Origin: Przewalskia tangutica | Lineage: Eukaryota > Streptophyta > Magnoliopsida > Solanales > Solanaceae | Assembly (NCBI GenBank): GCA_029844215.1 | Contig: CM056740.1 | Coordinates: forward strand, 26,703,873 to 26,767,872 | Length of the DNA: 64,000 bases | Direction of reading: 5' to 3' | Shown here: positions 23,937-34,890 of the stretch, in pieces | Numbering within the stretch: the first letter of the stretch is position 1 | How the letters are laid out: each line of letters opens with the position of its first letter | Notes under the pieces: generated by a model | What the model was told of the DNA's origin: nothing | Databases searched by the model: none | The model's input: only the letters and a program-made list of their open reading frames with translations | Position numbers and translations under genes: made by a program

Positions 23937-24328
23937 GGACTTTCAATGGCCAAGATCAAGCCAAGTGGGGGGCAAGTGGAGGGTCAAGATTTGGACATGT
24001 GTTTGTGGGTCCCACTTGCTCATCAACTACACAAAAATATCTCAAAATATCCTACCAACTCCTTGACCAAAACAAGGCTAAAAACGCCCATTTTCGGCCC
24101 ACTGAGGTGAGACTTGTCACCCTCTCGTTGGTCCAAAATATTTCGCCTCTCTAAAAATTCGCAAAAATTATAAATGACATAGCCGTATTTTCCCTTCACA
24201 AAGTCCGAAAACGCTTCGAAAAACGACTTTTCGCTAGTTGTGCACAAATCTCGCCACTTTGCCTACTTAAGGCTTAAACTTTTGTACGTACGCCCTCACG
24301 TACATACCCTGGAAATACGGGGTATAAA

Positions 24329-25477
24329 ACGTTCCCTGTTGATAGTGTTATTCCATGGACTAGCTCTCCATGAGGTTTATCACGCAGCGATTCGTAGTTA
24401 GCCCTCATACTTGCCTTGGCCGTGGTCGATGCAGCGGTATCCGTAGTTGACTTTCGACTTGCCGGCCGGTGTTATGGCGAAGTCTCGTGATGCAGAGGTA
24501 TCCGTAGTTGGCTTGTGATTGCCGGCCAACGACGCGACGCAGAGGTATCCGTAGTCGGCCAGACTTGCCCCGCCACCGTGAGTTAGTTTTATAGCGCTTT
24601 ATGGCGAAGTCTCGTGATGCAGCGATTCCGTAGTTAGCTTTCAGACTTGCCGGCCGACATGATGCGACGCAGCGTATCTGGTAGTGTCTTTTGTACTTGC
24701 CCCAGTCAACTTCGTGGTACAGTTATATAGTATCGCTAGTACGCAGAGGTTCTCGTAGTCGGTTGTGATTTGCCCCATACGGTTCTTATGACACAGGTGG
24801 GACCTGGTGTTCATGAGTACTCCTTGGTGTTGTTATATCATAGACTGCTGGCAGTGAGGAAGGAATTCCACGGGCATGATTGATATTGTAGGCGTGAGAC
24901 CCATGGTTATATTTGAGTGATGACTTTGAGGGTGTGAGTCCCTGACTTGACATGACTGCTTATATTTTGTGTACTGTAGTTTGGTTATCATACATGTCTC
25001 CTGCTTTATATAGACTGTTATGATTTCATTACGCATTTTCGCCACATACTTGGTACCGTTGTACTAACCTCCTTCGGGCCGCTCACGCCGCAGTGAGAGG
25101 TACACCGGTTGTTGATCCTCGCTCATAGGATCACCGCTCGCTTGGGAAGCTCCGCTTTCTGGAGGCGTATCTTTTGGTATGATTCCCTGAGATTGTAGGT
25201 TCTTGTACATTCAGGGGTATGACGGGGCCCTGTCCCGTCGTAGTTGTTATAAAACTCTTAGAGGTCTGTAGTACTGTTGTGAGTTGGGCTTGTAAAGGAT
25301 GTAACTGTTCAGGTATATATATATATATATATATATATGCAGAAAGGTGACCGTTTTGGTTGCATGTGTCTTATTTCATATTGTTTCATGTCTATAAGTT
25401 TTTATTTCCACGATTTTCTCGATGTTTTATCACTAGGGTGCCCGGTAAGGCACCGATGCCGCAGGCTGGTCGTGACA
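24329..25477 (+). repeat. LTR fragment F (3' part of a plus-strand long LTR)
   Basis: Starts abruptly inside the tandem-repeat zone of the long LTR (CTGTTGATAGTG..., complement at about 22045-22056) and runs to the normal LTR end GTCGTGACA at 25477. The simplest reading is that B inserted into F, leaving the front of F outside the window. It contains the CTGCYGGCAG box (about 24843-24852) and a (TA)n run at 25314-25338. Confidence 0.75.
25314..25338. repeat. (TA)n microsatellite in F
   Basis: About 12 TA units just before the conserved TGCAGAAAGGTGACC segment of the LTR. It is expanded to 29 AT units in D1 at 56181-56238. Confidence 0.9.
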
Positions 25478-26987
25478 GTAAATTTACTGGTCAGCCCACA
25501 TTATTTTCTAGATTTTGGCCATTATAGATGTTTTTGGGAGATGAAAATATTTTGGAAAAATAAGAGGGCGGCACGTGTCACCCCAAGTGGGCCCATGTTG
25601 GCCGAAATCTAGTGCCAATTGGACAAGTCTTGTGCTAGATATTTTGTGAGATATTTGTTGGACAAGTGGACAAGTGGGACCCACACACACTTGTCCCTAA
25701 TCTCAACCACACACATGTTTTAATCCTAGCCCTTGGTTGTCTTATATCATCACACTAGTAGGATGAAATCTCCCACACTTAGAATGATTTCAAGACTTGA
25801 ACAATACTCCCTCCCTTTCTAGTAGCTTTCGGCCATGGCTATTATTCTTGACCAATTGTTGTCCAAAAATTCTTAAACTCTTAAGTGTTCTTCCTTGATG
25901 TGTTAGGAAGGTTATTAACCAAGTGTTAGACAAGATTTCACACCCCTAGCCTAAAAGATACCCTTGGCCGAATCTTACAAGTTTGAAACCTAAAGTGTTC
26001 TTCACTTTTTGAAGTTGGATCTTGAAGAAGAGTTGGTTAGGAGCTTCTAAGGGTTTCTTGGAGCGGATTGGAACGTAAGGAATATGAGCTAAACGTGCTA
26101 CGAATCTACTTTTAGTTCTTGGATTATTTTGGGCTTTTTGAGGTAATGAACTTTGTCCTCCTAGTGAAGTTGGATATTATATATGTTGGTTGTATATAAA
26201 TAAGTATGTGATACATGGAAGGAAGATGGAAAGGATTTGGACCTTGTTAAGTTGCTAAAATAGAGAAATTGGCATGCTAGCCATTAAAATGGTAAAAACA
26301 TTACCTATTACTTGTTGACAGTTAATAACAAAGTTATTATAACTTATATAAAGATTGGAATATAAGTTGGAAGATTAAAGAAGTAATTTCGGCATGCTAG
26401 CCGAAAATTAAATAAGTTTGATTGTAGTAGTTGGCCAAGAACACCAACTAATGGACTGTATTTACATTGGGCTGTTTTTACTTTGGACTAATGGATTGTT
26501 TTGTATATTGTGTGGCAGAATTTTACACGTCCAGTTAGGCGTGTAATCCCCTTTAGTATTGTTGTATTATTGCACCTTAAATGTGGCATGTTGGTTATTG
26601 AATATCGGGCCTTGAAAGAGGTGGAAAAGTACGTAAAAACAGGGGAAGTGCTGCCCGATTTTCCGTAGAATAAGAGACCTTATACTTAGAAATATTCTAC
26701 GAAGAAATCTAGACGTTGATAGACGTATTTGATTATTATAGGTTGATATTCTACGCGCGACATATTCGACTTGGCAAGTGGATTAGCCGAAGAGGTATGT
26801 GATTCTTCCTATCCTCTTGAGCATGATTGTTGTGAAATATATAGTACGGTAGACGTACGTGTGTTAAATAAATTTGGTTTCACTTTGATGTCCTTGACTT
26901 GAGTTCTAAATGTTAGAACCTTGAATTATTCTAAAAAGTTATGAATCATTATTCGGAAGGAAATTGATACTTGGTCTTTAAAAGAAT
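25478..26987 (+). repeat. LTR D1, first segment
   Basis: Matches D2 27226 onward and D3 29700 onward (ATTTTGGCCATTATAGATG..., GGCACGTGTCACCCC, CCGAAGAGGTATGTGATTC), so it belongs to the TGTTACACC-type long LTR. Its first about 240 bp were cut off by F. It is interrupted at 26987 by D2 and resumes at 54614. The TATA region is degenerate (CTTATATCATCA, about 25740). Confidence 0.85.
26983..26987. repeat. Target-site duplication AGAAT, left copy (solo LTR D2)
   Basis: Abuts TGTTACACC at 26988. The partner is at 54614-54618. The joined sequence ...CTTTAAAAGAATAAAGTT matches intact LTR sequence at 28512-28530. Confidence 0.92.
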
Positions 26988-27520
26988 TGTTACACCCCGT
27001 AGTTCCAGGGTATGTATGTGAGGACGTACGTACGAGAATACAATATTAAGATTGGAAAGGAAGAAAGATTTGATTTTCCGACGGAAAATTTTCCGGATTT
27101 TGTGAAGGAAAAAGGTTCGTAAATGGGAATTGGATTCCCATATTTGTTATTTGGACTTCTTGGAATATTAGAGAATTATGGAATTTTATTTCCAGATTTG
27201 GTCACGTGGGGCCCACGGGGAAAATTTACGGTTTTGTGGGGCCCACATTGTTTTCGAGATTTTGGCCATTATGGATATTTTCGGAAGATGAAATATTTTG
27301 GACGAATAGGAGGGCGACACGTGTCACCCCCTTAGGTGGCCATGGTGGCCGAAATTGGTGGGACAAGTGGCTAGCCACTTGTCCATGTTGGCCGAAATGG
27401 TGAGACAAGTGGCAAGCCACTTGTCTCAAGTTTTTGTGGAACACGTGGTTTGTGGGGCACACACACACATGTCCCCAATCTAAACCACACACTTGCTTGC
27501 ATCCTAGCCCTTGATTTCCC

Positions 27521-27528
27521 TATAAATA
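27521..27528 (+). promoter_or_regulatory. TATA box of D2
   Basis: CCCTATAAATACCCCCTTG, followed by a CTTCTTCATCC leader. Confidence 0.72.
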
Positions 27529-28766
27529 CCCCCTTGTTGCAAGACTTCTTCATCCACACTTGAATTAATTTCCAAGACTTGAAATACTCTCTCCCCTTTG
27601 ATAGTGTCTCGGCTTTGACCCTTCCCCCTTGACCAAAATTTGTCCAAAAATCCTTAAACTTTTAAGTGTTCTTCCTTAAGGTGTTAGGAAGATTGTGAAC
27701 CAAGTGTTAGAAAAGATAGACACCCCTAGCCTATATACACCCCTTGGCCGAAACTTGTAGGTTTGGAACGTAAGGTGTTCTTCACTTTTTGGAGTTGGAT
27801 CTTGAAGAGAAGTTGGTTAGGAACTTCTAAGGGTTGCTTGGAGTGGATTGGAACATAAGGAATTGGAGCTAAGAATTCCTAAGGATCGACTTTTAATCAT
27901 TGGAAAATTTTGGGCTTATCGAGGTAATGATCTTTGTCCTTCTATTGTAATTGGAGATTACATATTGTTGTAGTTTATAATTGAGTATATGATGTATGGA
28001 AGGAAGATTGAAAAGAAATGGACTGTTTAGTATATTGTGGGGCAGAATTTTACACGTCCAGTTAGACGTGTAATCCCCTTTGAGTTGTTGTATTATTGCA
28101 CCTTAAATGTGGCATGTTGTCTATTGATATTGGGCCTTGAAAAAGGTGGAGGTACGTAGTTTCAGGGGAAGTGCTGTCCGATTTTCCGTAGAATAATAGA
28201 CATTTTACTTAGAAATATTCTACGAAGAGAACTAGAAGTTGATAGATGTATTGTGGTTGTTATAGGTGGATATTCTACGCGCGGCATACTCAACTTGGCT
28301 AGTGGATTTAAGCCAAAGAGGTATGTGATTCTTCCTATTCTCTTGAGCATGATTATTTGTGAAATATATAGTGCGATAGACGCACGTGTGTTTAAGGAGT
28401 TGGATTTCCTTTTTGTGTCCTTGACTTGATTCTAAAGTTAAGTGACCTAATATGAAATGTTAAGGACTTGAATTGTGTTAAAAAGTTGTAAAACCTCACT
28501 CGTGAGTAATGGGTACTTAGTCTTTAAAAGAATAAAGTTATCTTGATTTCGTAAATGAGAATAAGTAACGAACAAGCCATTGCAGCGTTAATAAAAGAAA
28601 ATGTATCGACAATCAATTGAATTAAAATGAGTAGAATTTTCCATCTGCATAGAAGCTAAGATAAGACAAAATTGTATTACATTTTCTAGATCATGGTTGC
28701 TTTAATAAGATCATTATAAACAAGTATTGATTTCTTGATTTTCCAAAGTAATAAACTTGATTTCTG

Positions 28767-28902
28767 AAGGCATGGTATTGTCTTGATTTGGTTTTAAAGG
28801 AAGGCATGGTATTGTCTTGATTTGGTTTTAAAGGAAGGCATGGTATTGTCTTGATTTGGTTTTAAAGGAAGGCGTGGTATTGTCTTGATTTGGTTTTAAA
28901 AG
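28767..28902. repeat. 34-bp tandem repeat in D2
   Basis: Four nearly identical units starting AAGGCATGGTATTGTC. Related LTRs carry one to two copies (31372-31420, 22383-22400 in reverse), so this is a local expansion. Confidence 0.9.
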
Positions 28903-29282
28903 AAGGTATGGAAGTTGTTTTGTCTTACTTAAAATGATAGTTACTCTATTTTTTATACTACGGGTATTAGTATCGTGTGACTTTTGTGAAAGAAATTGAT
29001 CTTTTTAATGAGTTAAAGTACGTAGTACTTTGGGGTTAAAACCCGAATTGTTGGCATAAAATGAAAGTACCTTGTGTGAGTAACTTGCCTATGTTTTGCT
29101 TGTGATAACCTTGTAATGATTTCTGAAGGTGTGGTATGTTGGTTTGATAAGTAAACATGTTATGATACTACGGCCATTAGTGTCTTGAGACTTTTTGTGT
29201 TAAGGGTGTTTTCTTGTTGTGCTTATGTTGTTTACGATAAGCCGGTTGTGCTTGTATTATATCACATACCCCCCTGACTTGT

Positions 29283-29471
29283 TATGTTGCCGCGGGTTAG
29301 CTACCCCCGATGTGAGGAATACCTCATGCGGGTCCACGTGGCCTATGCGGACTACGGAAGTCCAGTAATCACTCCGAGTGTGTTACGCCGATGCGAGGAA
29401 TACCTCATGCGGGTCCATGTGGCCTATGCGGATTGCGGGAGTCCAGGAAATGCCGCGGGTTAGCTACCCCC
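29283..29471. repeat. ~75-bp direct repeats in D2
   Basis: Two to three units with CCCCGATGTGAGGAATACCTC, then CATGCGGGTCCACGTGGCC and TATGCGG...AGTCCAG. The array is cut at 29471 by D3 and continues at 32841. Confidence 0.85.
29467..29471. repeat. Target-site duplication CCCCC, left copy (solo LTR D3)
   Basis: Pentamer before TGTTACACC at 29472, matched by 32841-32845. The low-complexity site makes the exact register slightly uncertain. Confidence 0.8.
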
Positions 29472-29988
29472 TGTTACACCCCGTAGTTCCAGGGTATGTA
29501 TGTGAGGGCGTACATACGAGAATACGACATTAATATTGGAAAGAAAGAAAGATGTGATTTTTTTCGATGAAAAAGTTCCGGTTTTTGTGAAGGAAAAAGG
29601 TTCGTTAATGGGAATTGGATTCCCAGATTTGGTATTCGTACTTCTGGGATTATTTTATAATTATGGAATTTTATTTCCGGAATTGGTCACGTGGGGCCCA
29701 CGGGGAAAATTTACGATTTTGTGGGGCCCACTTTATTTTCGGATTTTTGGCATTACAGATATTTTTGTGAGATGAAATATTTTGGACGATAGGGGGGTGA
29801 CACGTGTCACCCCCATGTGGCCATGTTGGCCGAATATTTGGTGGACAAGTGTCCTTGGACGTTTTGTGGTGGACAAGTGGCAAGCCACTTGTCCCATTTT
29901 TGTGGTGGACATATGGTTGGTAGAATCCACACACACATGTCCCCAATCCTCACCATACACTTGCTTTAATCCCAGCCCTTGATTTCTC

Positions 29989-29996
29989 TATAAATA
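29989..29996 (+). promoter_or_regulatory. TATA box of D3
   Basis: TCTATAAATACCCCCTTG, leader CTTATTTCATCC. Confidence 0.72.
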
Positions 29997-30083
29997 CCCC
30001 CTTGATTGCAAGACTTATTTCATCCACACTTAGAGATTTCAAGTCACAAAAATACTCCCTCCCTAGTAGTAGTCTCGGCCGAA

Positions 30084-30101
30084 CCCCCCCCCCCCCCCCC
30101 C
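30084..30101. repeat. Poly-C run in D3
   Basis: Eighteen consecutive C. The same position has shorter runs of C or G in the other LTRs (45726-45739, 23768-23777, 36474-36486). Confidence 0.9.
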
Positions 30102-31789
30102 TTTGTGGAAAATTTTCTTCAAGTATTGTTATTATTCCAAATACCTTAAGCCTAAATCCCTTGTAGTATTCCAAAGTTATCTCTATACTAAGAGCCCGGA
30201 AATACCATTTTATTCCTTTAGTCGCAAAACGAAACCCTGGGAAAATCTTCATAGTTGGATGAAGTGTTAAGAGAAGTTGTTTAGAAACTTCTAAGGGTTG
30301 CTTGGAGCGGGTTGGAGCGTAAGTAATTGGAGCTAAACGTTGCTCAGGATCGACTTATAAATCTTGGATAATTTTGGGCTTATCGAGGTAATGATCTATG
30401 TCCTATATTGTAATTGGAAATTACATATTGTAGTAATGTATAATTGAGTATACTATATGTAGAAAGAATATTAAAAAGAATCGAATCAGATTTACATTGG
30501 ATCAGATTTACAAAGAGACTTATGTAGTATTATTGTGGGCGTAATTGTACACGTCCCGTAGGCGTGTAATCCTCGAGTTGGCTCGTAGCGGGCCCTGTTT
30601 TAGGAGGTATTTATGTGGTTACGGGGAGGTGCCGCCCAATTTTTCATAGAATATGGAACTGTATACTTAGAATATTCTACGAAGATCTAAAAGTTGATAG
30701 ATGTATTGTGATTGTTATAGGTGGATATTCTGCGTGCGGCATACTCGACTTGGCTTGTGGATTAAGCCGAAGAGGTATGTGATTCTTCCTTTTCTCTTGA
30801 GCATGATATTTGTGAAATATATATAGTGCGGTAGATGCACATGTGTTAAAGGAATTTGATTTTCCTTTTGTGTCCTTGACTTGATTCTAAAGTTAAGTGA
30901 CTTGTTATGAAATATTAAGGACTTGAATTATGTTAAAAAGTTGTAAAACCTCATTCATGAGTAATGGGTGCGTGGTCTTTTAAAGAATAATATTATCTTG
31001 ATTTCGGAAATGAGAATAGTTGTCCTTGGTTGGTTTAAAACATAAAGTGTTATAATAGTTTTATGGGAAGTTAGTTATAACGACTTTATGAAAACAAAAG
31101 AATGGTTTTATTATTGGATTTAAAAATGATAACTTGACATTTTAAAAGTTGGAGGTTGGTTTCCTTAAAAGATATGAGATATGATTTAAAGATTATGAGA
31201 CTGATTTTTGAAAGTAAAGAGACTTGACTTATAAACAACTTGATTTTGGAAAGGAGAAGTAACTTGATTTAAAGGTATAGGTTACTTGTTTTGAAAAGAG
31301 TAAGACACTTAGTTTAAAAAGTATATTGCTACTTGACTTTAAAAAGGAAAAGTGTCTTTGTTTTAAAGGAAGGCATGGTATTGTCTTGTTTTGGTTTAAA
31401 AAGAGGGCATGATGTTGTTTTGATTTACTTAAAATGATAGTTACTCTATGAAATGATACTACGGGTATTAGTATCGCGCGATTTTGTACTTAAAAAGGGT
31501 TCTTTTTAAGAGAGTTGAAGTATGTAGTACTTTGGGGTTAAAACCCGGATTTGTTGACATGAAATAAAAGTACCTTGTGTGAGTAACTTGCCTATGTTTT
31601 GCTTGTGATAGCCTTGTAATACTTTCTTGTTGGTTTGATAAGTAAACATGCTAGGATACTACGGGCGTTAGTATCTTGGGACTTTTATGTGAAGGGGGTT
31701 TTCTTGTTGTGCTTATGTTGTTTACGATAAGCCGGTTGCGCTTGTATTACATCACATACCCCCTGACTTGTTATGTTGTCGCGGCTTAG

Positions 31790-32020
31790 CTACCCCCGAT
31801 GCGAGGAATACCTCACGCGGTCCACGTGACTTACGCGAATCGCGGAGTTCCAGAATCACTCCGGTGTGTTACGCCGATGCGAGGAATACCTCACGCGTCC
31901 ATGTGGCCGCGGATTGCGGGAGTCCGTGAAGATGCCGCGTTAGCTACCCCGGCGCGAGGAGTACCTCACGGGCCTAGGTGGCCTATGCGAATCGCGGAGT
32001 TCGTGGTTAGACGCGCACAA
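31790..32020. repeat. ~75-bp direct repeats in D3
   Basis: Three units of the GCGAGGAATACCTCACGCG family. One short open frame spans them (31799-32023) only because the repeat lacks stops in that frame. Confidence 0.8.
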
Positions 32021-32840
32021 TGATACCGAGGAGAATGGCCCGATCATCATTTGGCGGTCTAGAAAGACCTCGCGATACAGTTTTATAGCATTGTTGGTAC
32101 GGTAGGTTCTGGTAGTTGGCTATGCCTTCGTACTTACCCCGTACGGTTTTTATGACACAGGTGGGACCTGGTGTTCATGTGTATTCCTTGGTGTTATTAT
32201 ATCATGGACTGCCGGCAGTGAGGAAGGAATTCCACGGGCATGATTGATATTGTGGGCATGAGACCCATGGTTATATTTGAGTGATGACTTTGAGGGCGTG
32301 AGTCCCTGACTTGACATGACTGCTTATATATTGTGTACTGTAGTTTGGTTATCATACATGTCTCCTATATTTTTTATACAGACTATTATGATTTCATTTC
32401 AAGATTTCTGGGCCACATACTTGGTACTTCCAGATCGACTCCTTCGGGCCGCGTTCATGCCGCAGTAGAGGTACACCGGCCGTTGATCCTCGCCATAGGA
32501 TCACAACAGCGTTTTGGGAAGCTCCGTTTCTCGAGGCTTATCTTTCGTATAGTCCCCGTTGTAGAGTACTTACATTCGTGGTATGGCGGGCCCCGTCCCG
32601 TCGTAGTTGTGGTTACATTCTTAGGTCTGTAGTACCGCCAAAGTGTGGTTTGTAAAAGGATGTAATTGTTCAGGTTTAATCGTTTATATATACAGAAAGG
32701 TAACCATTTTGGTTAGCCTGTTTTCTTATTTCACTGTTTATCTTTTATGAGTTTTTATTTCCGCTGATTTTCTCTGATGTTGTATCACTAGGGTGCCCGG
32801 GGTAAGGCACCAGTCGCGGGCCCGAGGTCGGGTCGTGACA

Positions 32841-32845
32841 CCCCC
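32841..32845. repeat. Target-site duplication CCCCC, right copy (solo LTR D3)
   Basis: Follows GTCGTGACA at 32840. Confidence 0.8.
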
Positions 32846-33297
32846 GATGCGAGGAATACCTCATGCGGGTCCACGTGACCTATGCGGACTACGGTAGTCC
32901 AGGAGTAGGACTCACACAATGATACTAAGGGCGAATGGCCCAACTTCGATCATTGGCGGTCTAGAAAGATCCGGTCAGCGTCGTGATATAGTTTTATAGC
33001 ATTGTTGGTACGGTAGGCTCTGGTAGATGGCTTCAGTGCTTGCCCCGGTCAGTTTTATGACGCAGGCTGGATCTGGTGTGTAGCTTTCCTACTTGACCCG
33101 TACGATTGTTTTTATGGCACAGGTGGGACCTAGTGTTCATGGGTACTTTTGGTGTTATATTATATCATAAACTGCCGGCAGTGAGGAAGGAGTTCCACGG
33201 GCATGATTGATATTGCGGGCGTGAGACCCATGGTTATACTTGAGTGATGACTTTGAGGGCGTGAGTCCCTGACTTGACATGACTTCTTATATATTGT

Positions 33298-33302
33298 GTA
33301 AT
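33298..33302. repeat. Target-site duplication GTAAT, left copy (solo LTR E)
   Basis: Pentamer before TGTCACGCC. Its partner is at 54087-54091. Joining restores D2 sequence TATTGTGTAATGTAGT, comparable to TATTGTGTACTGTAGT at 55812. Confidence 0.92.
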
Positions 33303-33769
33303 TGTCACGCCACGAACCCCGGGCCCGTGACTGGTGCCCTACTTGGGCACCCTTCTACCTTAACAACTAAGTAAACTGCGGAAATTAAATAACATCCCTT
33401 CTTTTTTTTCTTTTTTTCTTTTTAAAACCAATCGTACGTGCAAGGGCAAAGCCGACAAGGCTGCCATATAATATACATAACAAAAGACACTACACCGTAC
33501 ATGAGTCCAATCCCACATATGAATACAGACCTCTAAGAGTTATACTGAACTATGACGGACAAGGCCCCGCCGCATCCATAATCGCATAAAAGCACAGATC
33601 AAAGAACTTATACCAAAAAGATAAACTCCCAACGTAGGAGCTATCCAAAACTCGAGGTGGTCCTACACCGCCGATCACCAAACAAGGTACCTAAACTCGC
33701 AGATGAACGCAGCCCCGGGCGAGGTCAAGACGAAGAATGTACCAAGTATGTGGTTGAAAAATATCAGAT
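33303..33769 (-). repeat. Solo LTR E, first segment
   Basis: Minus-strand LTR end (complement reads GGTGCC..GGCACC..GTGACA). Carries a poly-T/C tract at about 33400-33423. Interrupted at 33769 by element G. With 50791-54086 it totals about 3763 bp. GTAAT on both sides and no interior make it a solo LTR. Confidence 0.9.
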
Positions 33770-34384
33770 TGTCACGACCTGCCCGTTCGTGATCGTGCCT
33801 TACCCGCACCCAAGTAGTCATACATCGAGAAATCACGAATATAAAACATACGATATGAAACAAGAGCTAAGATAATAAAATGCACTAACCAAAATCTGCT
33901 TTCTTGCATATATACGTAAATTTTTGAACAAGCATCCCTTTTACAAACCCCGCCCACAACAAGATTACATGCACTTCTAAGAATGTAACAACAACTATGA
34001 CGGACAGTGGCTCGCCATACCCCGAATGTACAGAACCTACAACTCAGTGGAAACATACCAAAAGATAAGCCTCCGAGAAACGAGCTTCCTAATACGCTGA
34101 ATCGTGATCCTATGAGCGAGGATCAACAACCGGTGTACTTCTACCGCAAAGATGAACGCACTTCAAGGAGGTCGCATAACAGTACCAAGTATGTGAAATC
34201 AAAATATCAGAACGAAATCATAACAAATAAAACAAAAACAGAGACATGTATGATAACAAAACTACGCTCACAATTAAAAGCGATATGTCAAGTCGTGACT
34301 CACGCCTCGCGTCATCCTCACGCCCGTGGAACTCCTTCCTCACCGCCAGCCTAGGTATAAGTCATGTGATACGTGTAACATGTC

Positions 34385-34890
34385 TCGGCCCATCTCATGG
34401 ACTCGAGGTGAAATCGTATGGAATACATTCCCGGTCCATCTCATGGACGCGGTATCAAATCAGGTGGTATACATTCCCGGTTCATCCCATGAACGCGGTG
34501 TCGCATGAAATACATTCCCGGTCCATCTCATGAACTCGATATCGTGTGAAATACATTCCCGGTTCATCCCATGAACGCGGTGTCGTGTGGAATACATTCC
34601 CGGTTCATCCCATGAACGCGGTGTCGAGTGAAATACATTCCCGGTCCATCTCATGGACGCGGTATCAAATCAGGTGGAATACATTCCCGGTTCATCCCAT
34701 GAACGCGGTGTCGTGTGAAATACATTCCCGGTTCATCCCATGAACGCGGTGTCGTGTGAAATACATTCCCGGTCCATCTCATGGACGCGGTATCAAATCA
34801 GGTGGAATACATTCCCGGTTCATCCCATGAACGCAGTGTCGTGTGAAATACATTCCCGGTTCATCCCATGAACGCGGTGTCGTGTGGTCA
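34385..34890. repeat. ~41-bp hairpin minisatellite in G 3' LTR (12 units)
   Basis: Units of the form ATACATTCCCGGTTCATCCC then ATGAACGCGGTGTCGTGTGA. Each contains a short palindrome, either GTTCAT-CCC-ATGAAC or GTCCAT-CTC-ATGGAC. Ten of twelve units keep perfectly complementary arms. Open frames through the array arise from the repeat itself. Confidence 0.92.

Larger units (their letters stand above)
8557..24328 (-). mobile_element. Element B: gag-only (non-autonomous) LTR retrotransposon, split by C and invaded by A
   Basis: Minus strand: 5' LTR 20905-24328, primer-binding site, gag (20701 back to 20492, continuing 10960 to about 9850), noncoding tail, polypurine tract, remnant of 3' LTR 8557-8969. 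After removing C the interior is about 2.4 kb, the same as element G. No protease, RT or integrase sequence is present. Element A interrupts its 3' LTR and the rest of that LTR lies left of the window. Confidence 0.85.
20905..24328 (-). repeat. 5' LTR of element B
   Basis: 3424 bp, from TGTCACGACTG to GGGGTATAAAA. About 1 kb longer than the LTRs of A and C; the excess includes the tandem array at 21560-21990 and the CTGCCGGCAG box at about 21517-21526. TATA at 23929-23936. Confidence 0.85.
26988..29471 (+). repeat. Solo LTR D2, first segment
   Basis: Starts TGTTACACCCCGTAGTTCC. After removal of nested insertions D2 totals about 3473 bp (26988-29471, 32841-33302, 54087-54613) and is flanked by AGAAT, with no interior, so it is a solo LTR. 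Contains TATA 27521-27528 and a 34-bp tandem repeat. Confidence 0.92.
29472..32840 (+). repeat. Solo LTR D3
   Basis: 3369 bp, TGTTACACC...GTCGTGACA with CCCCC duplications and no interior, inserted in the direct-repeat zone of D2. Contains TATA 29989-29996, an 18-C run at 30084-30101, direct repeats at about 31790-32020, the CTGCCGGCAG box at about 32209-32218 and an LTR-end hairpin GGTGCC/GGCACC (32792-32811). Open frames inside it have no recognisable domain. Confidence 0.93.
32841..33302 (+). repeat. Solo LTR D2, second segment
   Basis: Continues the D2 direct-repeat zone after D3 (starting with the duplicated CCCCC), through the CTGCCGGCAG box at about 33174-33183, to the insertion point of E. 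Confidence 0.9.

Noticed and set aside
33770..33775. Exact 5-bp target duplications for elements G and H
   Set aside because: Flanks read CAGAT/GTAAT for G and GCGTG/GGTGG for H, which are not identical. Local base loss may hide them, so none is claimed.
34385..34890. CRISPR-like array of regularly spaced palindromic repeats
   Set aside because: Spacers are not unique, the units are LTR minisatellite copies, and the context is a plant retrotransposon with no cas genes.
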